From NCBI GenBank assembly GCA_977017575.1, contig CDRNVI010000018.1, positions 62,001 to 126,000 on the forward strand: DNA of 64,000 bases, read 5' to 3'. Source of the DNA: Paramoeba atlantica. Lineage: Eukaryota > Discosea. The position numbers were made by a program, and so were the translations under genes. The notes beneath the pieces are model-generated. The model did no database searches. It worked only from the letters and a program-made list of their open reading frames with translations, and had not been told where the DNA came from. This document shows, piece after piece, positions 10,786 through 18,795 of this stretch; position 1 is the stretch's first letter; each line of letters begins with the position of its first letter.

Positions 10786-13700
10786 TTAGGCCCCTTCCAG
10801 GGGAGCGTCAGGGTCACTGACGACTATCCTAGAGACCATCATCCGGGCCTGGGAGCGCATGAGAGCCACGTTCAGCTCTTTGAGGTCATTTCGGGCTTGA
10901 GTGTCTGTGAGTAGACCGTTTGACGCGTTTGCGCGTAACGCCCCCACCTTCCACAAAACAGCCATCGCGCTTTTACTCCAAGAGCCAAAGGATTCAACTA
11001 CCATGGCCGTAAAAAGTAATTTCGCTTCCTCCGCTTCCTGGCGTTGTTTATCCTTCGTTGCTGAGTAGTGTTCAGCGAAAGATCCCGCAGCCACCCAGCT
11101 AGCATTCCGGACAGAGTCCAAATACTTTACTTGCTGTGCGTGGGTGACTGCGAAGTCTAACACCATACCACTTCCCAGGGTGTAATTCGGGAGAAACACG
11201 TCAGCAGGTCTGGTGAGACCCCCTCTTGGACCACGATTTCCCAGGCTTTTCTCCCTTTGCGGAGCTATGTCGGCTTTTCTGCAGAATGCTGTGAATTGCT
11301 CACAGACCGCGTTGTGACGGGTGATGAGGCCATGTCCGTTCTTACATAACAATGCATGTTCCCCATTTTTCTGCAGAGGTAATGTGCATCCCTTCGCTGG
11401 GCAAGGGCGATCTTCTTGATAGATGTCGGATCCCAGCCACCAGCGGGACAGCGTGCGGAACTCTGTTGGTGTGAAGGCGTATCCTTTGCTCCTAGAGGGC
11501 TTCACGAAAGCCCAGCTACCTGCTCCCTTACCCGACTCTGAAACCCACCGTGCGCGAGTGCGAGGGTCAGCCTGCTCGTATGCTGTGGTGAATTCCTGCT
11601 GTGAGATAGCCTGGCTGAGTTGCTGCTGTCGAGGGATGACCATCTCCGGCGCGGTTGCCCTGTCCGCTTCCATTTTGTTTTGAGTGCTCCGTGGGCGTTT
11701 CCTTTTCGGGAGGAAGTTGTGATGGTGGCCTGAGTATGGGAGTGGCTTGTCCTGCTTGGGTGTGCGCCCCGTGTTGGGATCCACTAGCGCTACTCCTGCT
11801 TTACGGTTTACGTCTTGTACCGAAATGGCGAATCCATCAGCCTCTGTAGGATCCCAGTCGTCTATGTCGGCGGCGTGCGCGACGGAAGAAACGTAAGCGG
11901 CTGTCGCGTGGAGTGTTGCAGACCTAAGGCCGAAACCTCCGTGGCGTTTCCTTCGTTGGATTTGGTCACGTGCGTGGGGTTCCAGGGGGAAAAGTGCCCA
12001 CTCGACAGCTTTAAGAACGGTTTCGTCTAGTAGGCTACAAAGTTGAAAAAGAGCCTGGGGGGGTGTGGTGCGGAGAGCGTACACCATTTGGCAGAAGCCA
12101 GTGCACTGGCGGATGAGGGCGATGGCAACTTGTGGATCGCCTATTAGCCCTATTGCTGCGAGAGTCTCGCGTGCGGGTTCGATGGCGTGAGACATTAGGA
12201 ACTCCGCGCAGTGCTCCGCAGACCCAATCGGGGATCCGAGAATATCGAAATTCCCGTCAACACGAATTTTGGAGGTAGGTATTTCCGGAAATAAAGTCGT
12301 GTGATGGGCTGAGGCAGGTGGCGTTATTATTTCACACTTGTTCGGATTCAGAAATAGCCCGCATTGTGAACCAACCTCGGAAAAAACATCAAGCGCCTTT
12401 CGAACCTCCGCCGCCTCCCCCATGAGAACTCCGTCGTCCAAATACCATAGTTGCGAATCTAGGTTTGATCGGGATGATATTTCCTCGGTTACCCCAGAAA
12501 GGACTAGAGAGAAGAGAAGCGGACCCAATGGGTCACCTTGCTGGACGCCTTCGGCTGAGGATAGGAAGTGATTCCCGTAGGTAAGACAACTCGGGTTTGT
12601 GTAGCACCATTCCACCCAGGGTGAAAATTCTGGAAAATTGAGACGTGTGAGCAAAGTGAAGACAGGCCTGCTGACGTTGTTGAACGCATTTCTGAGGTCT
12701 ACCTTACAGAGAACAAGACTGTCGCTCCCCATGTTGTTTAGCATTGTTTTCCGGCACAGATGAATTACTCGTTCGGCCCCCGCGGATGCAGCCACACCAT
12801 ACTGTCTTCCCCGGAATAAAATTTCAGCCCTCTCCTTTACGGCGACGCATGCCGCTTTGCTTACTAGACGTCTGAGGGTTTCGCCTGCTGCTATGGGTCG
12901 GACATCTTCTTCACCTTTCTCCAGAGCGCAGAGACGGGCTCCAGCGTAGAACAGTTGTACCTCTGGCGGTGCCTTTCCTTGGAGCATGTGGTTCACGAGG
13001 CGAGTGAGGGACGAAAGAGGACCCACCTTCTTGTCGGCGTGTTCCAAAATGGCGGCCTGGATGTGTTCTGGACGTAGACCCATTGTTCCGGCAGAAGACC
13101 CTCTGCGAAAACTTTCGACCGCTTTCCTGACTTCCACTTCCTCCAGACGCAGGGGATTACCCTCAATCGGTGGAAGATCGTTCTCAAGTGGGTTTTCGTG
13201 AGGATTTGGGTGCTTTTCTAGAAGCTTCGCAAGGGTCTCCTCGTTGTCCGGCGCCATGGGTGCTGCGGTTAGAGCGGCTATTCCCCTAGAGTATTCCCCT
13301 TGACGTGAGAGTATTTCTGCTCTGATTGCCGCTCTTTCTTCTTCATTTTCGGAACTTCTAGGCTTGGAGCGTTTTTTGGCGTGATCCTCTAGGGCCTGTT
13401 CCCAGAGCAAGAGGTACTCCCCTTCTAGCCAGAGTTCCATGCTTTTTTCCACGTATGTAGAGTATGACGTGTGTCCTTTGCGACCGCCTCGGTAAGGTGC
13501 AGGTAAGACGCATTTAGGGAGCATTGCCAGTAACGTCCATGCCTCCACTGTGTTTTCTTGCACAGCAGATGTCATGACCTGTGTCAAAATGCTCGCCCAT
13601 AGAAACCTACAGGAATGGGGGACATCTTTGCATGTGCTTATGGGCAGCGCGCAGATAGAGCTCAACGTTGGTAGCATGTTTTCTGGAGGAATTTCAGTTG

Positions 13701-14361
13701 CATTTTCGAGACTTGTCGTTGGCCTAGGTGGGGTTTGAGATCGCACGGGGTGGTTACGGCCTTTGCACTGTTTGGGGTGAGAATTCTCCTTGTTCTTATC
13801 GTAGTGCCTGCCGCAGTCCTTGCAAAGAAATCTTCCCTCCCCCTCCCACCAAGTGGTTGGTACGCTTTCTCCGTGTCGGTGGGCCACATGATTGTAAAAT
13901 GCTTGCCATTTCCCACCGTGAGGAGGAGTCTTCCAAGTGCATCCTTCAGCTGGGCATACGCGCTGAGTACAGTGCTGCGGGATCGGTACCGGATTTATGT
14001 TCTTGCGCTTCGAGGCCTTGTTTGGAGAAGGTACTTGGGCGTCAGGAACCTCCGGTGTGTTTCTCGGGCTTGCTTCCACGACGAGGGAGTGATTCGTCTC
14101 TTCATCTTCCGTCATTCTTCCCGTGTCCGGCGTGGGAGCCTCTCCGGCGATCTTGGCGGCTCTTTTTGCCCAGTGTTTGGGGATATGTTTGGGAATCGGT
14201 GTTGTGTACAAGAGTTCATCGTAGGAGCTCTGACCGGGAATTAAATGTGCGTTTCCTGCAAATTGGTCCCAAGCACCCGTGTTGTGCGAAATTTCTTCCT
14301 GACGGAAAGAGTCGTCGTCCATGGGTACTGCATTCGCATCGAAGAGGTCGTCGTGTGGCAT
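10786..14361 (-). CDS. R2L-a ORF: zinc fingers, reverse transcriptase, RLE (1191 aa)
   Basis: This single open protein has a plausible ATG shortly after the 5' UTR (context TCACCATG). Residues about 136-162 form a C2H2 finger (CPAEGCTWK ... FYNHVAHRH), and a second Cys/His knot lies near 180-198 (CKDCGRHY ... HPKQC). The RT spans about 430-760: GTMGLRPEHIQAA, DVRPIAAGETLRRLVSKA, CKVDLRNAFNNVSRP, GVQQGDPLGPLLFSLVL and the catalytic WYLDDG. Near the C-terminus come a CCHC knuckle (CPAKGC, HALLCKNGHG, RHNAVC) and an RLE core (LTRPADVFLP ... MVLDFAVTH). This is the R2/CRE/NeSL/Utopia-type layout. The protein would bind and nick target DNA and copy its RNA there. No disabling change was seen. Confidence 0.92.
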   Translation of the reverse strand: MPHDDLFDANAVPMDDDSFRQEEISHNTGAWDQFAGNAHLIPGQSSYDELLYTTPIPKHIPKHWAKRAAKIAGEAPTPDTGRMTEDEETNHSLVVEASPRNTPEVPDAQVPSPNKASKRKNINPVPIPQHCTQRVCPAEGCTWKTPPHGGKWQAFYNHVAHRHGESVPTTWWEGEGRFLCKDCGRHYDKNKENSHPKQCKGRNHPVRSQTPPRPTTSLENATEIPPENMLPTLSSICALPISTCKDVPHSCRFLWASILTQVMTSAVQENTVEAWTLLAMLPKCVLPAPYRGGRKGHTSYSTYVEKSMELWLEGEYLLLWEQALEDHAKKRSKPRSSENEEERAAIRAEILSRQGEYSRGIAALTAAPMAPDNEETLAKLLEKHPNPHENPLENDLPPIEGNPLRLEEVEVRKAVESFRRGSSAGTMGLRPEHIQAAILEHADKKVGPLSSLTRLVNHMLQGKAPPEVQLFYAGARLCALEKGEEDVRPIAAGETLRRLVSKAACVAVKERAEILFRGRQYGVAASAGAERVIHLCRKTMLNNMGSDSLVLCKVDLRNAFNNVSRPVFTLLTRLNFPEFSPWVEWCYTNPSCLTYGNHFLSSAEGVQQGDPLGPLLFSLVLSGVTEEISSRSNLDSQLWYLDDGVLMGEAAEVRKALDVFSEVGSQCGLFLNPNKCEIITPPASAHHTTLFPEIPTSKIRVDGNFDILGSPIGSAEHCAEFLMSHAIEPARETLAAIGLIGDPQVAIALIRQCTGFCQMVYALRTTPPQALFQLCSLLDETVLKAVEWALFPLEPHARDQIQRRKRHGGFGLRSATLHATAAYVSSVAHAADIDDWDPTEADGFAISVQDVNRKAGVALVDPNTGRTPKQDKPLPYSGHHHNFLPKRKRPRSTQNKMEADRATAPEMVIPRQQQLSQAISQQEFTTAYEQADPRTRARWVSESGKGAGSWAFVKPSRSKGYAFTPTEFRTLSRWWLGSDIYQEDRPCPAKGCTLPLQKNGEHALLCKNGHGLITRHNAVCEQFTAFCRKADIAPQREKSLGNRGPRGGLTRPADVFLPNYTLGSGMVLDFAVTHAQQVKYLDSVRNASWVAAGSFAEHYSATKDKQRQEAEEAKLLFTAMVVESFGSWSKSAMAVLWKVGALRANASNGLLTDTQARNDLKELNVALMRSQARMMVSRIVVSDPDAPLEGA

Positions 14362-14439
14362 GGTGAGACCCTGCTAGGGAAAATAGTGGGTTAATAAAAA
14401 TAATTCAACAAGGTACAGAAACTGTATCTTTATCGTTAG

Positions 14440-14536
14440 TTTTTTTTTTTTTTCACTTACTTTCCTACTTGCTCAACTTCTTTCCCTAACTTCCCCCCAT
14501 TTTGAAAACGAGCAAAATATAAAACTAGTAAATAAG
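14440..14536 (-). mobile_element. R2L-a-type 3' fragment (about 88 bp) with poly(A)
   Basis: It is identical to the last stretch of the R2L-a 3' UTR (10328-10412) and has its own T-run (14440-14453). It is a severely 5'-truncated copy lying between the 5' end of R2L-a and the tail of R2L-b. Confidence 0.8.
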
Positions 14537-14897
14537 TTTTTTTTTTTTTTTTTTTGCAATTAATAAGGGGGGAGAAGTATGAATCGCGGCATTGCCTCTA
14601 TATTTTGACCCAGTAGACGAACCAAGTAGGTCCATTGGGGGGGGTATACGAGTTAAAAACAAGCAATCAAATTAGCAATTCTTTTTGTTTCTACAGATGT
14701 ACCTTTTGTTTTTTCTCAGCCCAAAACTAGCAATTTAATCTCCCCTAAGTATATACTACAAACAAGAAACAGTAAAAACTAAAACAAGCAATACAGACCC
14801 AATCCATTCGCGCGTTCCGGACCGGGTCTTTCGGCCACTCCACGGCCTGACTTGTGAACCCTTCCCTTGCTATATGGGAGGGCGCAGGCGCGGGCCT

Positions 14898-15007
14898 GTG
14901 TCGACAGCGACACGGTCGCGAAACAGGATGCTGGCTGACGGGGAGGAGATTCACTACCCGTGTACTACCTCACTTGGGGTACCTAGCCCTCGCGGGCTAG
15001 GCGTGAG
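14898..15007 (-). ncRNA. R2L-b 3' UTR structured RNA
   Basis: On the plus strand hairpin I is GTGTCG-ACAG-CGACAC (14898-14913): relative to R2L-a a C-G pair became T-A with the ACAG loop kept. Hairpin II is 14969-15007: outer CTCAC/GTGAG and inner CCTAGCCC/GGGCTAGG. In the element's sense the inner loop is GCGA, a GNRA tetraloop. Confidence 0.72.
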
Positions 15008-15075
15008 TATAGACTCTGTCGACGCGACCAGCACCCTAATCGTCTTGTTACCCTAGAGGACCATGCCTGTGGGCC

Positions 15076-18000
15076 CTACTCCCCTTCCAGGGGAGCTTGG
15101 GGGTCACTGACGACTATCCGGGAGACCATCATGCGGGCCTGAGAGCGCATGAGTGTGACGTTAAGCTCTTTCAGAAGGTCATTTCGGGCTTGAGCATCCG
15201 TGAGAAGACCTTTTGACGAGTTGGCGCGTAGTGCTCCCACCTTCCATAAGACCGCCATTGCGCTTTTACTCCACGAGCCAAAAGACTCGACAACCATGGC
15301 CGTGAACCCTAGTTGTGCTTCTTCTGCTTCTTGACGTTGTTTTTCCTTTGTTTCTGAGTAATGCTCGGCGAAAGACCCTGCAGCCACCCAGCTAGCATTC
15401 CGGACAGAGTCCAAATACTTTGTTTGCTGTGCGTGGGTGACTGCGAAGTCTAGTACCATGCCTTTCCCTAGAGTGTACGTGGGGAGGAAAACGTCAGCCG
15501 GTCTGGTGAGACCCCCTCCTGGCCCCCGATTTCCTAGACTTTTTTCTCGCTGGGGAGCCATGTTGGCCTTGCTGCAAAAGGAGGCGAATTCTACACAAAG
15601 CGCATTGTGCCGCGTGATGAGGCCATGTCCGTTCTTGCACAATAATGCATGCTCCCCATTTTTCTGTAGGGGTAGGGAACACCCGTTTGCTGGGCAGGGG
15701 CGGTCTTGGCCATAAATGTCCATGCCAAACCACCAGCGCGATAACGTGCGGAACTCGGTTGGTGTGAAAGCAAAACCTTTACTCCTTGAGGGCGTGACGA
15801 AGGCCCAGCTCCCAGCTCCCTTTCCTGACTGAGAAACCCATCGTGCTCGGGTGCGGGGGTCGGCCTGGCCGTAGGCTGTAGTGAATTCCTGCTGCGATAT
15901 GGCTTGGCTCAGTTGCTGCTGCCGGGGGATAACCATTTCCGGCTCGGCCGTCTTATCCGCGTCCATGTTGTTGAGTATGTGTCGTGGGCGTTTGCTTCTC
16001 GAGGTGAGGTTGTGTCTTTGGCTGGACTCTGGATGTGGTTTATTCTGTTTCGGGATGCGTCCTGTACCGGGATCCACAAGTTCTACCCCCGCCTTTCTAT
16101 TCACGTCTTGCACGGAAATGGTGAATCCCTCGGCTTCTGAAGGGTCCCAATCGTCTGCATCGGCGGCGTGCGCAACGGAGGAGACATATGCTGCTGTTGC
16201 GTGGAGGAGCGAAGACCTGAGACCAAAACCCCCGTTGCGCTTCTTACGTTGGATTTGGTCACGCGCGTGGGAATCCAGAGGGAAAAGTGCCCATTCCGCG
16301 GCTTTTAGAACATTTTCATCAAGGGAATTACAAAGCTCAGAAAGCGCCTGAGGGGGTGTCGTGCGAAGTGCGTAGACCATTTGACAGAATCCAGTGCACT
16401 GCCGGATGAGGGACATGGCTACTTGTGGGTCTCCTATGAAACCTATTGCGTCTAGTGTTTCGCGTGCGGGCTCAATGGCTTCTGACCTGAGAAACTCCAC
16501 GCAATGCTCCGCTGACCCAATCGGGGAGCCCAAGATGTCGAAATTTCCATCAGTACGAGTTTTAGTCTTCGGTATCTCTGGAAATAATCCTGTGAGATGG
16601 GATGAAGCAGGCGGTGTTATTATCTCACATTTCGATGGGTTTAGGAAAAGTCCGCATCGGGAGCCAACATTGGAAAAAACATCGAGCGCCTTCCTGACCT
16701 CCTCAGCCTCCCCGATGAATACCCCGTCATCTAGGTACCAAAGTTGAGTGTCTAGATTCGACCGAGACGATATTTCTTCTGTTACACTGGATAGTACTAG
16801 AGAGAAGAGAAGAGGGCCTAGTGGGTCTCCTTGTTGTACCCCCTCTGCCGAGGGTATGACATTGTCTCTGTAGGTAAGACAGCTCACTTTGGAGTAACAC
16901 CACTCTACCCAAGGTGAGAGTTCGGGGAAATTTAAGCGCGTGGTTAGGGTGAGAACAGGCCTGCTGACGTTATTGAAAGCGTTTCTTAAGTCCACTTTGC
17001 AGAAGACAAAATTGTCACTCCCCAGGTTATTGAGCATGGCTCTCCGGCAGAGGTGGATAACTCGTTCGGCTCCCGCGGGGGCTGCTACACCATATTGTCG
17101 CCCGTTGAACAGAGTACCCGCTTTCTCCTTTATCGAGATACATGCCGCCTTGCTTACGAGGCGTCTAAGGGTTTCACCCGCTGCGATTGGTCGAACATCG
17201 TCCTCGCCTTTTTCCAGGGCGCAGAGCCGGGCTCCAGCGTAGAATGATTGGACGTCTTGTGGCGCTTTTCCTTGAAGCATGTGGTTCACTAGTCGCGTGA
17301 GGGCCGAGAGAGGATTCACATCCTTGTCCACATGTTCCAAGATGGCTGCCTGGAGGTGCTCTGGACGAAGTCCCATCGTGCCGGCTGAAGATCCCCTGCG
17401 GAAGCTGACGATCGCTTTTTTGACCTCTGTTTCCTCTAGGTGTAGGGGGTTGCCCTCGATCGGTGGTAGATCATTCTGCAAGGGATTTTCGTGTGGGTCT
17501 GGATGCTTCTCCAAGAGCTTTTCGAGGGTATCTGCATTGTCTGGCGCCATGGGGGCTGCGGTTAGGGCTGCCATTCCCCTGGAAAATTCCCCCTGGCGGG
17601 TCAAGAGTTCGGCTCGAATTGCCGCTCTGTCTGCATCGATTTCGGAGTCGCGTGATCTGGAGCGCTTTTTATAATGATCCCTCTGGGCATCTTCCCATAG
17701 CAAGAGGTACTCCCCCGCTAGCCACAGTTTCATGCGGTTTTCGACGTACGTAGAGTATGATGTGTGGCCTTTGCGACCGCCTCGGAAAGGTGCTGGTAGG
17801 ACACACTTAGGGAGCATTGCGAGAAGTGTCCATGCCTCTAACGTGTTTTCCTTCACTGCGGATGTCAAGGATTGCGTGAGGATGCTCGCCCAGAGGAATC
17901 TGCAACAGTGTGGAACGTCTTTGCAGGTGCTCATGGAAAGTGCGCAGATGGAGCCGAGTGATGGCAAATTGTCTGTTGGATTTTCTTCTGCGTTTTGGGG

Positions 18001-18672
18001 ACGTGCCGTTGGAAGAGGTGGGGCTAATGACCGTCCGGAATTGTTGCGGCCCCTGCAGTTTTTGGGGTGAGACTTGAGCTTGTTCTTGGCGTAGTGTCTG
18101 CCACAATCTCTGCAGAGGAATCTTCCCTCTCCCTCCCACCACTCGTTTGGAATGTTTTTGCCGTGTCGATGAGCTACATGGTGATAAAATGCCTGCCATT
18201 TTCCGCTATGTGGTGGGGTTTTCCACGTACATCCTTCTGCTGGGCATTGACGTTCTACATCCTTCTGCTGCGTATTGGCGTTGTGGTATGTGGTAGGGGC
18301 AGAATCAGTATTCTTGCGTTTTGTAGCCTTAGTTGGAGAGAAAATGTGGGCGGATGAGGCCTCCGAAGTAATTCCCACGTTGTTTGCCACGACAAGGGAG
18401 TGATTTGTCTCTTCGTCCGCGGTCATTCTGCCTGTGTCCGGTGTAGGTTCCTCTGCCGCGATCTTGTAGGCTCTTTCGGTCCAGTGTTTAGGTACGTTTT
18501 CGGGGATAGGTGTCGTATACAAAAGTTCATTGTAGGTGCTTTGGCCGGAAATCAGGTGAGCGTTTCCTGCGAATTGGTCCCAATCTCCAGGTTTGTGTGA
18601 CATTTGTTCCTGGCGAAAAGAGTCATCATCCATTGGTAACGCGTTGGCATCAAAGGAATCATCGGGCGACAT
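15076..18672 (-). CDS. R2L-b ORF: zinc fingers, reverse transcriptase, RLE (1198 aa)
   Basis: It is a close relative of the R2L-a protein along its whole length, so the two are separate copies of one family rather than a fresh duplication. N-terminal fingers: CPAEGCTWK ... YHHVAHRH and CRDCGRHY ... HPKNC. RT blocks: CKVDLRNAFNNVSRP, GVQQGDPLGPLLFSLVL and catalytic LWYLDDG. C-terminal CCHC: CPANGC ... HALLCKNGHG. RLE: LTRPADVFLPTYTLGKGMV followed by LDFAVTH. The frame is uninterrupted and starts at ATG in the context GCACCATG. The chosen start is supported by the matching MDDDSFRQE block in both copies. Confidence 0.92.
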   Translation of the reverse strand: MSPDDSFDANALPMDDDSFRQEQMSHKPGDWDQFAGNAHLISGQSTYNELLYTTPIPENVPKHWTERAYKIAAEEPTPDTGRMTADEETNHSLVVANNVGITSEASSAHIFSPTKATKRKNTDSAPTTYHNANTQQKDVERQCPAEGCTWKTPPHSGKWQAFYHHVAHRHGKNIPNEWWEGEGRFLCRDCGRHYAKNKLKSHPKNCRGRNNSGRSLAPPLPTARPQNAEENPTDNLPSLGSICALSMSTCKDVPHCCRFLWASILTQSLTSAVKENTLEAWTLLAMLPKCVLPAPFRGGRKGHTSYSTYVENRMKLWLAGEYLLLWEDAQRDHYKKRSRSRDSEIDADRAAIRAELLTRQGEFSRGMAALTAAPMAPDNADTLEKLLEKHPDPHENPLQNDLPPIEGNPLHLEETEVKKAIVSFRRGSSAGTMGLRPEHLQAAILEHVDKDVNPLSALTRLVNHMLQGKAPQDVQSFYAGARLCALEKGEDDVRPIAAGETLRRLVSKAACISIKEKAGTLFNGRQYGVAAPAGAERVIHLCRRAMLNNLGSDNFVFCKVDLRNAFNNVSRPVLTLTTRLNFPELSPWVEWCYSKVSCLTYRDNVIPSAEGVQQGDPLGPLLFSLVLSSVTEEISSRSNLDTQLWYLDDGVFIGEAEEVRKALDVFSNVGSRCGLFLNPSKCEIITPPASSHLTGLFPEIPKTKTRTDGNFDILGSPIGSAEHCVEFLRSEAIEPARETLDAIGFIGDPQVAMSLIRQCTGFCQMVYALRTTPPQALSELCNSLDENVLKAAEWALFPLDSHARDQIQRKKRNGGFGLRSSLLHATAAYVSSVAHAADADDWDPSEAEGFTISVQDVNRKAGVELVDPGTGRIPKQNKPHPESSQRHNLTSRSKRPRHILNNMDADKTAEPEMVIPRQQQLSQAISQQEFTTAYGQADPRTRARWVSQSGKGAGSWAFVTPSRSKGFAFTPTEFRTLSRWWFGMDIYGQDRPCPANGCSLPLQKNGEHALLCKNGHGLITRHNALCVEFASFCSKANMAPQREKSLGNRGPGGGLTRPADVFLPTYTLGKGMVLDFAVTHAQQTKYLDSVRNASWVAAGSFAEHYSETKEKQRQEAEEAQLGFTAMVVESFGSWSKSAMAVLWKVGALRANSSKGLLTDAQARNDLLKELNVTLMRSQARMMVSRIVVSDPQAPLEGE

Positions 18673-18795
18673 GGTGCGACCCTAGTAAGCAATAAAGAGA
18701 AAGAAAAATCAACAAGGTACAGAAACTGTATCTTTATCGTTTTTTTTTTATTTTATTTTTTTTGGTATCGTATCTTCAAATTCAAAGTAAGTCGA

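Larger units (their letters stand above)
10320..14437 (-). mobile_element. R2L-a, R2-like RLE LINE
   Basis: It runs from the 5' end at about 14437 (shared with R2L-b: the stretch around ACGATAAAGATACAG) through one long frame to a 3' UTR of about 460 bp and a poly(A) tail (T-run 10320-10327). The 5' end directly abuts the poly(A) of an 88-bp truncated relative. The element looks full length. Confidence 0.85.
14537..18741 (-). mobile_element. R2L-b, R2-like RLE LINE
   Basis: The 5' end at about 18741 abuts an A-rich tract that follows the DIRS-1 RNase H stop. The T-run at 14537-14556 is taken as its poly(A) tail, giving a 3' UTR of about 520 bp. The UTR agrees with R2L-a through the paired hairpins and up to GAATGG, then differs, so the exact 3' limit is uncertain. 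Confidence 0.78.

Noticed and set aside
13728-14366. Plus-strand open frames opposite R2L-a and R2L-b
   Set aside because: They are shadows of the intact minus-strand LINE genes, with no recognisable domains.
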